From JBQTIQ01 sp052387955 (GTDB taxonomy: Bacteria > Actinomycetota > Acidimicrobiia > Acidimicrobiales > JACDCH01): 64,000 nt of DNA. This document shows, in pieces, positions 1-13,474 of the stretch. The notes beneath the pieces were generated by a model. That model saw nothing but the letters and a program-made list of their open reading frames with translations. It did not search any database and was not told the origin of the DNA. Location: assembly GCA_052387955.1 (NCBI GenBank), contig JBQTIQ010000017.1:1-64000 (forward strand), given 5' to 3'. How positions within the stretch are numbered: position 1 is the first letter of the stretch; each line of letters starts with the position of its first letter. A program made the translations under genes and the position numbers.

Positions 1-139
1 GTTGTCGTCGCAAGCGTGACTGGAGGCATCGTCACATCATTCGGCCCCGAACGCGAGCACCCTCGACCCGCGAACACGCAGGTCACGACCCAACTCACGA
101 TCGACTATTTCAGGTCGAAGTAGCTAGGCTCGGCGACTT
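1..139. other. upstream spacer of icd
   Basis: I recognise no gene in this stretch at the window edge. It contains in-frame stops and no family match that I can see. It presumably carries the promoter and leader of icd. No strong Shine-Dalgarno sequence precedes the icd ATG (the leader reads GCTCGGCGACTT). Confidence 0.3.
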
Positions 140-1342
<1,203 letters not shown>

Positions 1343-1355
1343 GGGCTGCTCGCCG

Positions 1356-1685
1356 CTACGCCGCTACGAAGGCGTATGCCCGTGAGACCTCGCCGACGGT
1401 GATCAGGTAGTCGGCGTAGAAGCGGTCGCGGCCCTGGCGTTGGGCCTCCTGATGACGGGGGTCCGACGCCCATGCCTCGTGCGTCGGCCAATCGCTGAAG
1501 GTGACCAGCGACAGGCGCTCGCCGTCCTCGGCCACGAAGGTCTTGAAGTCAACGAAGCCCGGCATCTCCCGGGCCGCGTCGAGCATGCGGGCCGCCCACT
1601 CGTGGTAGCCGGCACGGTCGGCGTCAGCCCGCAGGCGCGAGCGGAACACGGTAACGATGCTCCCGGGGGTGGGTTCGAGGGCCAT
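1356..1685 (-). CDS. antibiotic-biosynthesis-monooxygenase (ABM) fold protein
   Basis: This 109-residue protein has the ferredoxin-like ABM/dimeric alpha-beta barrel pattern: a first strand (GSIVTVFRSRL), a helix ending in MPGFVDFKTF, then LSLVTFSDWPTHEAWASDP and a C-terminal strand. Such proteins are small stress, heme-degrading or quinone-oxidising monooxygenases, and the substrate cannot be read from sequence. It lies tail-to-tail with icd (13 bp between stops) and is divergent from the aldehyde dehydrogenase gene. The ATG follows a short spacer; I see no strong ribosome site. Function beyond the fold is unknown. Confidence 0.75.
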   Translation of the reverse strand: MALEPTPGSIVTVFRSRLRADADRAGYHEWAARMLDAAREMPGFVDFKTFVAEDGERLSLVTFSDWPTHEAWASDPRHQEAQRQGRDRFYADYLITVGEVSRAYAFVAA

Positions 1686-1780
1686 CGACGGACCGTACGA
1701 TGTCCGGGCCGGGAGGTCACTCCGGAATTAGCCGCCGGCCCCGACGGGCCCGGTACGACACGACGTCAGGGGACGGTCCA

Positions 1781-3211
1781 GTGGACAACCGCGACAAGGT
1801 GTACATCGACGGCGCGTGGGTGCCGTGCCGCGGGGACGGCACCATCGACGTGTTCGACTCCACCGACGGATCGGTCTTCGGCCGGGTGCCGGAGGGCACC
1901 GCCGACGACGTCGACCGGGCCGTGAAGGCGGCGAGGGCGGCGTTCGGTACGTGGTCGGCGACGGCACCGGAGGAGCGGGCCAAGGCCTGTACCCGCATCG
2001 CCCAGGGGCTCGGGTCGAGGATGGACGAGATCGCCACCGTCGTCACCCGTGAGGTGGGGATGCCCAAGTGGCTGAGCACGATGGTCCAGGTCGGGCTACC
2101 CATCAACAGCTTCTCCCAGGCGGCCAAGCAGGCCGAGACGTTCGCCTACGAGGAGAAGATCGGCAACAGCCTGGTGGTCCGTGAGCCGATCGGTGTGGTG
2201 GGGGCCATCACGCCCTGGAACTACCCGCTGCACCAGATCGCGGCCAAGGTGGCGTTCGCCATCGCGGCGGGGTGCACGGTCGTGCTCAAGCCGAGCGAGA
2301 TCGCCCCCCTCGACGCCTTCCTGTTGGCCGAGGTCATCGACGACACCGGCTTGCCCCCGGGAGTGTTCAACCTGGTCAGCGGCACCGGCCCGGTAGTCGG
2401 GGAAGCCATTGCCGCCCATCCCGACGTCGACATGGTCTCCTTCACCGGTTCGACCCGGGCCGGCCGACGGGTCGCCGAACTGGCGTCGCAGACGGTGAAG
2501 CGGGTGGCGCTCGAGCTCGGCGGCAAGTCGCCCAATGTCTTGCTCGACGACCTCGACGACACCAAGTTCGAGAAGGCCGTCCGCGACGGCGTCGGAAAGT
2601 GCTATCTCAACTCGGGCCAGACCTGCACCGCGCTCACCCGGATGCTCGTGCCCCGGGCACGGCTGGCCGACGCCGAGCGCATCGCGGCCGACGAGGTCGA
2701 AATGAACTTCCAGCCCAACGACCCGTTCGCCGATCGCGCCCGGCTGGGCCCCCTGGCGTCTGTGGCCCAGGTCGAACGGGTGACGGGCTATGTCCGGACG
2801 GGCATCGACGAGGGGGCGAAGCTGGTCACCGGCGGCGCCGACCGCCCCGAGGGTTTCGGTACCGGCTTCTACGTCACGCCGACGGTCTTCTCCGAGGTCA
2901 CCTCGGACATGACCATCGCCCGGGAGGAGATCTTCGGGCCCGTCCTGTCGATCCTGGCCTACGACGACGACGAGGACGCCGTGCGGATCGCCAACGACAC
3001 CAGCTTCGGGTTGGCCGCCGCCGTGTGGTCAGCCGACCCCGAGCGGGCCGAACGGGTCGCCCGCCGGCTCCGGGCCGGCCAGGTCGAGGTCAACGGCGGC
3101 GCCTTCAACCCCAATGCCCCCTTCGGTGGCTACAAGCAGTCGGGCATCGGCCGCGAGTACGGCCGCCACGGCTTCGAGGAGTTCCTCGAGACCAAGGCGA
3201 TGCAGCGCTGA
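1781..3211 (+). CDS. aldehyde dehydrogenase family protein
   Basis: This NAD(P)+-dependent enzyme oxidises an aldehyde to the acid; the substrate is not identifiable. The 476 residues match family length. The oxyanion Asn is in PWNYPLHQ, the general-base Glu in ELGGKSPNV, and the catalytic Cys in NSGQTCTALT. The second conserved Glu is in EEIFGPVLSI. I chose the GTG at 1781 because it sits 6 bp after a GGGGACGG ribosome site and begins VDNRDKVYIDGAWVP, which aligns with the family N-terminus. An open frame extends upstream to 1700 but adds non-conserved residues. It is divergently arranged from the ABM gene with a 95-bp shared spacer. Confidence 0.93.
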   Translation: MDNRDKVYIDGAWVPCRGDGTIDVFDSTDGSVFGRVPEGTADDVDRAVKAARAAFGTWSATAPEERAKACTRIAQGLGSRMDEIATVVTREVGMPKWLSTMVQVGLPINSFSQAAKQAETFAYEEKIGNSLVVREPIGVVGAITPWNYPLHQIAAKVAFAIAAGCTVVLKPSEIAPLDAFLLAEVIDDTGLPPGVFNLVSGTGPVVGEAIAAHPDVDMVSFTGSTRAGRRVAELASQTVKRVALELGGKSPNVLLDDLDDTKFEKAVRDGVGKCYLNSGQTCTALTRMLVPRARLADAERIAADEVEMNFQPNDPFADRARLGPLASVAQVERVTGYVRTGIDEGAKLVTGGADRPEGFGTGFYVTPTVFSEVTSDMTIAREEIFGPVLSILAYDDDEDAVRIANDTSFGLAAAVWSADPERAERVARRLRAGQVEVNGGAFNPNAPFGGYKQSGIGREYGRHGFEEFLETKAMQR

Positions 3212-3291
3212 GCGCTGATTCCAGCGGGTTCGTCGCGTCCCACTAAGGTCGCTCAAGCCCCGTTTCAGCCCGCCCCGAGGAGCTTGGTCGC

Positions 3292-4284
3292 ATGAAGGAT
3301 CCCGTCCGCGTCGCCGTCACCGGGGCCGCTGGCCAGATCGGCTACAGCCTCCTGTTCCGGGTCGCCAGCGGGGCCATGCTCGGTGGCGACCAGCCCGTCG
3401 TCCTCCAACTGCTCGAGATCACGCCGGCGCTCGACGCGTTGCGGGGCGTGTGCATGGAACTCGAGGACTGCTCCTTCGGGACCCTGGCCGGCATCGTCCA
3501 GACCGACGATGCCGAGGTCGCCTTCGGTGACGCCGACTACGCCCTGCTGGTCGGGGCGATGCCCCGCAAGCAGGGCATGGAACGTTCCGACCTCCTCTCG
3601 GCCAACGGCGGCATCTTCAAGCCCCAGGGCCAGGCGCTGTCCGCCGTCGCCTCCCGCCAGGTCAAGGTGCTGGTGGTGGGCAACCCGGCCAACACCAACT
3701 GTCTCATCGCCCAGCAGAACGCTCCTGGGCTCGAGCCCGGGCAGTTCACGGCCATGACCCGCCTCGACCACAACCGGGCGCTGGCCCAGCTGGCGGACAA
3801 GGCCGGCTCCCATCCCAGCGACATCGTCAAGATGACGATCTGGGGCAACCACTCGGCGACCCAGTACCCCGACATCTTCCATGCCGAGGTCGCCGGCAAG
3901 CCGGCAGCCGAAGTGGTCGACGACCTGGCCTGGCTGGAGAACGACTTCATCCCCACCGTGCAGCAGCGGGGCGCGGCCGTCATCAAGGCCCGGGGCCTGT
4001 CCTCGGCCGCCTCGGCCGCCAACGCCGCCATCGATCACGTGCGCACGTGGGTCTCGGGTACGCCCCAGGGTGACTGGACGTCGATGGCCATCGTCAGCGA
4101 CGGCAGCTACGGCGCTCCCGAAGGGCTCATCACGTCGTTCCCGGTGACGTGCCGCGACGGCCGGTACTCGATCGTGCCCGACCTCGAGCTGAACGATTTC
4201 AGCCGCTCCCGCATCGACCGCACCTGGGCCGAGCTGGCCGACGAGCGCGCCGCGGTCGTCGAGCTCGGCCTCATCGCCCCCTGA
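3292..4284 (+). CDS. mdh: malate dehydrogenase
   Basis: This 330-residue enzyme interconverts malate and oxaloacetate with NAD in the TCA cycle. It belongs to the cytosolic, LDH-like subgroup. The nucleotide-binding loop is TGAAGQIGYSLLFRVASG, the mobile-loop Arg is in MPRKQGMERSDLL, the conserved Arg-Asp pair is in TRLDHNRALA, and the catalytic His is in IWGNHSATQYPD. It follows the aldehyde dehydrogenase by 80 bp and may be transcribed alone. The spacer contains CCCCGAGGAGCTT just upstream, so GAGGAG is a good ribosome site for the ATG. With icd and sdhCAB it makes three TCA steps encoded in 14 kb. Confidence 0.96.
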   Translation: MKDPVRVAVTGAAGQIGYSLLFRVASGAMLGGDQPVVLQLLEITPALDALRGVCMELEDCSFGTLAGIVQTDDAEVAFGDADYALLVGAMPRKQGMERSDLLSANGGIFKPQGQALSAVASRQVKVLVVGNPANTNCLIAQQNAPGLEPGQFTAMTRLDHNRALAQLADKAGSHPSDIVKMTIWGNHSATQYPDIFHAEVAGKPAAEVVDDLAWLENDFIPTVQQRGAAVIKARGLSSAASAANAAIDHVRTWVSGTPQGDWTSMAIVSDGSYGAPEGLITSFPVTCRDGRYSIVPDLELNDFSRSRIDRTWAELADERAAVVELGLIAP

Positions 4285-4293
4285 CGGGCCCTC

Positions 4294-5136
4294 CTACTTG
4301 AGGAACTTGGACGTCGTGTTGTCGGCGAGGACCTTCCCCGCCGTCTGGCACGCCGGGCAGTAGGCCACGGTGTAGGACCGGTACTCGACCGAGCGCACCG
4401 CCTCGCCGCACACGGTGCAGGGCTGGCCGACCCGGTGGTGCACAACGCCCGGTCGATCGGCCGACGACGACATGTCGTTGCGGCCCCGTTCGTAGGCGAG
4501 CGACTCGTTGGTGCAGGCCCGGACCGCTTCGGCCAGCGCCTCGACGTCGTCGTCGGTGAGCTTGGCGGTGTTGGCGAACGGCGAGAGCCGGGCGCGGTGA
4601 CAGACCTCGTTGGCCAGCCGCCGCCCGAGGCCGGCGAGGATGTGCTGGTCGCGCAGGAACCCGTGCAGGCGCATGGGATGGGCTCGCAGCAGCTCTCGCA
4701 GCGTGGACGTGTCGACGGTGTCGGCGTCGGGGCCGAGGCCGAGCAGCGGGACCTGGGCTTCGGGGTCGCCGGCGACCGCCCACACGCCGGCCCTCCGTTC
4801 GGTGCCCGCCTCGGTGAGCAACAGGGCGCGCCCGTCCTCGAAGCGCCACCGGGCCTGGCCGCCCCGGGGCTTGGCCGGCTGCTTGTCCACCGGCTCCTCC
4901 TTCAGGCGCCCCCCCTGCATGAGGTGTACGACAAAGGTGAGCGTGCCGAAATCGAACAGCAGGTGCTTGCCCCGGCGCCCGACGAACACGAGGCCGTGCC
5001 CGTAGGCGTCGTCGGGAGGCGGCCGCGCCGTCTTGAGGGCGGTGAACGCCAGCGGCGAGAACCGGGCCAGCGCCACCCCCTGGTAGCGCTCGTCGAGCCG
5101 CTCGGCGTGGGCCTGGATCTCGGGTAGTTCGGGCAT
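4294..5136 (-). CDS. Fpg/Nei family DNA glycosylase
   Basis: This is a base-excision DNA glycosylase with AP-lyase activity. The 280 residues begin MPELPEIQ, so after Met removal Pro2 is the Schiff-base nucleophile and Glu3 the catalytic acid. The beta-hairpin lysine lies in GRRGKHLLFDFG. The helix-two-turn-helix region contains RRLANEVCHRARLSP. The C-terminal zinc finger has spacing C-x2-C-x16-C-x2-C (CTVC...CPAC). It resembles the second, actinobacterial Fpg/Nei group rather than classical MutM, because PELPEI replaces PELPEV and the finger is followed by a tail ending TTSKFLK. It is convergent with mdh, with only 9 bp between the stops. Confidence 0.92.
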   Translation of the reverse strand: MPELPEIQAHAERLDERYQGVALARFSPLAFTALKTARPPPDDAYGHGLVFVGRRGKHLLFDFGTLTFVVHLMQGGRLKEEPVDKQPAKPRGGQARWRFEDGRALLLTEAGTERRAGVWAVAGDPEAQVPLLGLGPDADTVDTSTLRELLRAHPMRLHGFLRDQHILAGLGRRLANEVCHRARLSPFANTAKLTDDDVEALAEAVRACTNESLAYERGRNDMSSSADRPGVVHHRVGQPCTVCGEAVRSVEYRSYTVAYCPACQTAGKVLADNTTSKFLK

Positions 5137-5229
5137 CCCGCCACGAACGTTAGGGGTTGCTCGTGAACCTCGATCACCAACTTGTGCAGGTCGGGCCGGT
5201 CCAGGGGCCGGCGGGACCGGATCGAGGTA

Positions 5230-5619
5230 TCAATACTGGGTCTCGGCCCTGACCGCTCCGAAGACGTCGTCGAGCCCGGCCAAGGCGTCGCTGTGGGTGA
5301 CCAGCATCGCCAGCTCGCCGCGGACGCGGATCAAGCCGAGCATGAACGCGCCCTGGGCTGACATCTGGCCTCGGGCGATCGACACTGCGGTGCCGTAGTC
5401 CTGTTCGAAGGTGACCGTCGGCGCGTCGGCCGCGCCGGGCCTGACCTCGACCACACCGTCGTCGATCGACACGTGGTACTCGGCGTCGCCGCCGGGGGCA
5501 TCGGTGACGAGTTGCTGTACGCACAGCGTCACGCCCCTGGTCGACTCGGCCAGATCGGTGCTGGCGTCGGCCGCCCCCTGGAGGGCGGCCAACCATTCGT
5601 CGGAGAGGTAGCGGGTCAC
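5230..5619 (-). CDS. SCP2-like sterol-transfer domain protein
   Basis: This 129-residue protein reads as a stand-alone SCP2 domain: an N-terminal helix, the strand pattern YHVSIDDGVVEVRPG, then APTVTFEQDYGTAVSIARGQMSAQGAFMLGLIRVRGEL. The segment DYGTA...G.....AFMLG.IRVRG is the usual lipid-pocket helix and strand. Family members bind hydrophobic ligands such as sterols or acyl-CoA; the ligand here is unknown. The start is a GTG. It lies 24 bp downstream of the Bax-inhibitor gene on the same strand, so the two are probably cotranscribed. Confidence 0.75.
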   Translation of the reverse strand: MTRYLSDEWLAALQGAADASTDLAESTRGVTLCVQQLVTDAPGGDAEYHVSIDDGVVEVRPGAADAPTVTFEQDYGTAVSIARGQMSAQGAFMLGLIRVRGELAMLVTHSDALAGLDDVFGAVRAETQY

Positions 5620-5643
5620 GTGGCCCGGGCCCGGTCCGGCCTC

Positions 5644-6462
5644 CTAGTTCCGGAGCTGGCCGATGAGGCGCAGCATCTCGAGATAGAGCCAGACGATGGT
5701 CACGGTGAGGGCCAGGGCACCGAACCACTCGAACGAGCGAGGGGCGCCGGCCTGGGCGCTCTTGTCGATCATGTCGAAGTCGAGGGCCAGGTTGAACGCG
5801 GCCACCGCGGCGATGACCAGCGAGATGACGATCCCCAGCACCGAGCCGTCCCGGAAGAACGTGGGCGTCGCGCCGAACAGCGAGAAGAGCAGCGAGATGC
5901 CATAGAACACACAGATGCCGAGGGTGGCCCCGATCACGGTCCGGCGGAGCCGGTCGGTGACCCGGATGATGCGCAGCCCGTAGAGCGCCAGCATCACCAC
6001 GAACACACCGGCGGTGGCGCCGACTGCCTGCAGCACGATGCCGTTGTAGGTGGCGTCGTAGGCGTGCGAGATGGCGCCGACGACGATGCCCTCGAGGACG
6101 GCGTAGGCCGGGGCGGTGAAGCGGGCCAGGTGCGGCTTGAACGAGCTGAGGATGACCAGGCCGAAGCCGGCGAGCACGGGGAGGATCAGCCAGCCCGGGA
6201 AGCTGGTCACGCCGGTGGCGTCGGCATCGACCAGGCCCCAGCCGACGCCGGCGCTGACCAGGAGGACGGCGAACAGGGAGGCGGTCGCCCACGCCGTGCC
6301 CCGGACGGTCATGGCTCCGTCGCGGGCCCCCGAGTAAGGGGAGATGGGCCCATCGTTGATGGGCGGGTTCCACGGGTCGGCCGAGGTCGGGCTTGCCCAA
6401 CCGGCGGACGATTCGGAGCGGGCGCGCTCGACCGACCTTTCGTTGAGGACAGGATTGGCCAT
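5644..6462 (-). CDS. Bax inhibitor-1/YccA family membrane protein
   Basis: This integral membrane protein of 272 residues belongs to the BI-1/TMBIM group, whose bacterial members act as proton-sensitive calcium leak channels or stress proteins. About seven hydrophobic segments follow a soluble N-terminus of about 55 residues that includes the YSGARDGAMTVRGTA entry. The pore region near the C-terminus has LNLALDFDMIDK-like acidic residues, consistent with the family's buried Asp pair. I chose the ATG at 6462 because the N-terminus MANPVLNERSVERAR matches actinobacterial relatives and the upstream extension is low-complexity. A family B repeat lies just upstream. Confidence 0.87.
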   Translation of the reverse strand: MANPVLNERSVERARSESSAGWASPTSADPWNPPINDGPISPYSGARDGAMTVRGTAWATASLFAVLLVSAGVGWGLVDADATGVTSFPGWLILPVLAGFGLVILSSFKPHLARFTAPAYAVLEGIVVGAISHAYDATYNGIVLQAVGATAGVFVVMLALYGLRIIRVTDRLRRTVIGATLGICVFYGISLLFSLFGATPTFFRDGSVLGIVISLVIAAVAAFNLALDFDMIDKSAQAGAPRSFEWFGALALTVTIVWLYLEMLRLIGQLRN

Positions 6463-6602
6463 GGCGGCAACGCTACCGCCGGCGCCCACGGTTCTGGCTT
6501 CGGCGCTGTGGTCGGCATCGTGGCGCCGTTCCGGCACCCGGTCGGCGCGCCGGGCCAACCCACCGATGCGAGTGAGCATGCGCCGGCCGCAACGCCGCTA
6601 AC

Positions 6603-6664
6603 GCGAGCGACGGAGCGCCAGCGCAGGAGCGGCCACGGGCGGCCTGCGTGGCCGGGGAACGCCG
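6603..6664 (+). repeat. family B intergenic repeat, copy 1 (62 bp)
   Basis: This is one of four copies of a GC-rich repeat running from GCGAGCG to GGCCGGGGAACGCCG. The others are at 36974, 39160 and 47141. It contains an inverted repeat, GCGCAGG with CCTGCGT. It lies in the 232-bp spacer between the divergent Bax-inhibitor gene and the 305-residue unknown. Confidence 0.8.
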
Positions 6665-6694
6665 CTTGCACAGCCTCCATGCCACTATCGGGCC

Positions 6695-7612
6695 GTGAGC
6701 GGGTGTCGCCGGCCAGGCCCGGACGAGGAGCGACCGCACCCGCCGGGCGGGGCGGCGGACTGGCAGGAGTCGTGGTGGTTCGACTTCTTCGCCGCCGACG
6801 GCACCCTCGGCGGCTGGCTCGAGCTCGCCCTCCATCCCGGCCGACGGCGGGCGTGGTACCACGCCGTGCTGATCGGCCCGGGCCGGCGCCCGCTGGCCAT
6901 CGCCGGTTCCGAGGCGCCGCTGCCCCGAGGCCCCGATCTCGAGGTGCGGGCCCCGGGGTTGTGGGCCGAGCACGGCTGCCGGACCGCGTTCGAGCACTGG
7001 CAGGTGGCCAACGAGGCCTTTGCCGTTGCGGTCGAGGGCTCGCTCGACCTCCTCGCCGCCGAACCCCGGGGCGACCTCGTGCCGTTGGCCTTCGACCTGG
7101 AATGGGAGGCCGACGGCCTCGCCGTCTCCCGGGAGCCGGTCGGCCTCGACGGCGACGCCTATGACCTTCCCTGTCGGGTCCACGGCGAGGTCGCCGTCGG
7201 GGCCGAGCGGATCGACCTCGACGGGTTCGGCGGCCGGGGCCACGGCTGGGGGAGCCGGTCCACGGCTCCCGGTGAGCTCGCACTGGCGGGCCGGCTCGAC
7301 GACGGCCTCACGTTCCTCGTGCTGCGGGCCGGCGAAGCCGGTCGGGGATGGGTGCAACCCCCTGGGCGCGCCTGCCTACCCGTCACCTCGGTGGCCGACG
7401 TCACCACCGCCGGTGGTCCCGACGGGCTCCCGGGACCGGGGGCGGTCGTCGTCGGCGACCTGGCTCTCGGGTTCGAGCCGCTGGCCGTCGGCGCCGGGCT
7501 CCTGGGTACCCCCGGTCCCGCCCAGGGCCACGGCCAGGTACGGGCCCTGTGCCGGTTCCTCGACGGTGCCGGCGGCGAAGGCATCGGCTGGGCCGCGTGG
7601 GGCCGGCGCTGA
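6695..7612 (+). CDS. conserved hypothetical protein, beta-rich, lipocalin/AttH-like
   Basis: I do not recognise this 305-residue protein with certainty. It lacks a signal peptide and membrane spans. The N-terminus has WQESWWFDFFAADGTLGGW, and mid-protein there is the block GFGGRGHGWGSRST. The combination of E.WWFDF and a GxGHxWG block recalls AttH/lipocalin-like actinobacterial families associated with lipid or terpenoid metabolism; this is a weak analogy. The GTG start at 6695 is preceded by a family B repeat. It ends 83 bp before the SnoaL-like gene on the same strand, which may be cotranscribed. Confidence 0.6.
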   Translation: MSGCRRPGPDEERPHPPGGAADWQESWWFDFFAADGTLGGWLELALHPGRRRAWYHAVLIGPGRRPLAIAGSEAPLPRGPDLEVRAPGLWAEHGCRTAFEHWQVANEAFAVAVEGSLDLLAAEPRGDLVPLAFDLEWEADGLAVSREPVGLDGDAYDLPCRVHGEVAVGAERIDLDGFGGRGHGWGSRSTAPGELALAGRLDDGLTFLVLRAGEAGRGWVQPPGRACLPVTSVADVTTAGGPDGLPGPGAVVVGDLALGFEPLAVGAGLLGTPGPAQGHGQVRALCRFLDGAGGEGIGWAAWGRR

Positions 7613-7695
7613 GGAGTCGGGCCCCCCGCCTGAATCGGCGACGGGCGGGGACGGGGCCTGCGGGGGCCCGTGACCTCGGCGGTAGGTTCGGGTTC

Positions 7696-8076
7696 GTGAC
7701 TGACCCCGCTGCAATCCGCGCTTGCGTCGACCGCTACCGTGACACCTTTACCGCCGGCGACCGTGAAGGTTGGCTCGACACCTTCGCCCCGACGGCCTGG
7801 ACCGAGGACCCCGTCGGTAGCCCCCGGCGTGCCAGCCGTGAGGAGATCGAGGCCTTCTGGGACGCGGCCTACGCCCAGGCCGACTCCTTCGAGCTGCGGG
7901 AGGTCGGACTGATCATCTGTGGCCGGGAGGCGGCCTTCGTGATCGACCTACGGGCGACGGCCGGTGGCGCGACCAGCCATACGTTGGTCACCGACTGCAT
8001 GACCTTCGACGACGAAGGCAAACTCACCAGCGTCCGGGCCTTCATCAACCCCGACGACATGAGGCCGGTCGACTGA
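7696..8076 (+). CDS. SnoaL-like (NTF2 fold) protein
   Basis: This 126-residue protein has the SnoaL/ketosteroid-isomerase-like pattern: an N-terminal helix (IRACVDRYRDTFTAGDREGWLDTFAP), the acidic strand WTEDPVG, a second helix, and C-terminal strands ending in MTFDDEGKLTSVRAFINPDDM. These proteins are small isomerases, hydrolases or non-catalytic binders. The active-site position resembles steroid Delta-isomerase-like members but the substrate is unknown. I took the GTG at 7696, because the open frame upstream encodes a GC-rich non-conserved stretch overlapping the previous gene. It converges with hppA. Confidence 0.78.
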   Translation: MTDPAAIRACVDRYRDTFTAGDREGWLDTFAPTAWTEDPVGSPRRASREEIEAFWDAAYAQADSFELREVGLIICGREAAFVIDLRATAGGATSHTLVTDCMTFDDEGKLTSVRAFINPDDMRPVD

Positions 8077-8151
8077 GCCCCCTGGTCCGCGGAGACTCGT
8101 GCCGGCGGCGTGGCCCGCCGCCGGCAACGTTGCTCAGGACGGTCCCCGGCC

Positions 8152-10518
<2,367 letters not shown>

Positions 10519-10548
10519 GATCTCCCGATACCCCCAGGGTTTCGCACC

Positions 10549-10568
10549 AGCAAATCTGCCCTTTTGCT
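10549..10568. promoter_or_regulatory. inverted repeat upstream of hppA
   Basis: The perfect 6-bp arms AGCAAA and TTTGCT are separated by 8 bp, in an AT-richer patch about 31-50 bp upstream of the hppA ATG and beyond the sdhB stop. It could be an operator or a weak hairpin. There is no T tract, so a classical terminator is unlikely. Confidence 0.25.
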
Positions 10569-10622
10569 AGTACGAACCTTGCGCCGAGAGCAACTTGCCA
10601 CTGGGCCCCGGCCGAGCACGGG

Positions 10623-11396
10623 CTACTTCCGAGCCGCGTAGCGGCGGTTCTTGAACTTGGCCCGGATGTAGTCGCGGTTCATCAGGGCGATGTAGTCGAT
10701 GGAAATCGACTTGGGGCAGGCCGCCTCGCACTCGCCGTGGTTGGTGCAGGAGCCGAAGAACTCCTCCATGGTGTCGACCATCGCCTCGACCCGGGGATAG
10801 CGCTCGGCCTGGCCCTGGGGCAACAGGTTGAGATGGGAGACCTTGGCCGCAGTGAACAGCTGGGCGGCGCTGTTGGGGCAGGCGGCGACGCAGGCGCCAC
10901 AGCCGATGCAGGCCGCGGCGTCGAAGGCGGCGTCGGCCACCTCCTTGGGGACCGGGGTGAGGTTGGCCTCGGGGGCGGCGCCGGTCGACACCGTGATGTA
11001 CCCGCCCGACTCGATGATGCGGTCGAGGGCGGAACGGTTGACGACGAGGTCCTTGACCACCGGGAAGGCCGCCGCCCGCCACGGTTCGACGTCGATGATG
11101 GCGCCGTCGCGAAAGTGGCGCATGTGGAGCTGGCAGGCGGCGGTGCCGCGCTGGGGGCCGTGGGCCTGGCCGTTGATCATCATCCCGCACGACCCACAGA
11201 TCCCCTCACGGCAGTCGTGCTCGAAGGCGATCGGCTCGTCGCCCCGGTCGACCAGCCGGTCGTTGAGGATGTCGAGCATCTCCAGGAACGACATGTCCGG
11301 GCTGATGTCGGAGACGTGGTAGTTGACCATGCGCCCGGCCGTGTCGGGGCCTTCCTGGCGCCACACGCAGAGGGTGACCGAGATCGTGTTGGGCAT
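10623..11396 (-). CDS. sdhB: succinate dehydrogenase iron-sulfur subunit
   Basis: This 257-residue electron-transfer subunit links the flavoprotein to the membrane quinone site. The [2Fe-2S] ligands are in CREGICGSCGMM and a downstream Cys in GTAACQLH. The [4Fe-4S] ligands are in CIGCGACVAACP, and the [3Fe-4S] and last ligands in SCTNHGECEAACPKS. I chose the ATG at 11396 (MPNTISVTLCVWRQ); the upstream extension is not conserved. It follows sdhA by 13 bp. The operon order sdhC-sdhA-sdhB with no sdhD is that of type B succinate:quinone reductases, which usually use menaquinone. Confidence 0.95.
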   Translation of the reverse strand: MPNTISVTLCVWRQEGPDTAGRMVNYHVSDISPDMSFLEMLDILNDRLVDRGDEPIAFEHDCREGICGSCGMMINGQAHGPQRGTAACQLHMRHFRDGAIIDVEPWRAAAFPVVKDLVVNRSALDRIIESGGYITVSTGAAPEANLTPVPKEVADAAFDAAACIGCGACVAACPNSAAQLFTAAKVSHLNLLPQGQAERYPRVEAMVDTMEEFFGSCTNHGECEAACPKSISIDYIALMNRDYIRAKFKNRRYAARK

Positions 11397-11409
11397 TGGG
11401 GGCGTCTGC

Positions 11410-13377
<1,968 letters not shown>

Positions 13378-13402
13378 CTGCGGCGCTCCTTGCGCTGATG
13401 AC

Positions 13403-13466
13403 CGGCCGGCCGAGCGACCGCCAGGGAGCCGGACGGCGATGGGGTACGGGGGCGCAGCCCCCGAGC
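13403..13466 (-). repeat. family A1 intergenic repeat, copy 1 (sdhC-sdhA spacer)
   Basis: This copy is the reverse complement of the A1 unit (CCGAGCGACCGCCAGGGAGC ... GGGGGCGCAGCCCCCGAGC). It fills most of the 97 bp between the sdhC stop and the sdhA start. The other A1 copies are at 20286, 32438 and 50687. The GGGGGCGCAGCCCCC part folds into a strong hairpin, which could adjust expression of sdhA relative to sdhC. Confidence 0.75.
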
Positions 13467-13474
13467 GAAGACGC

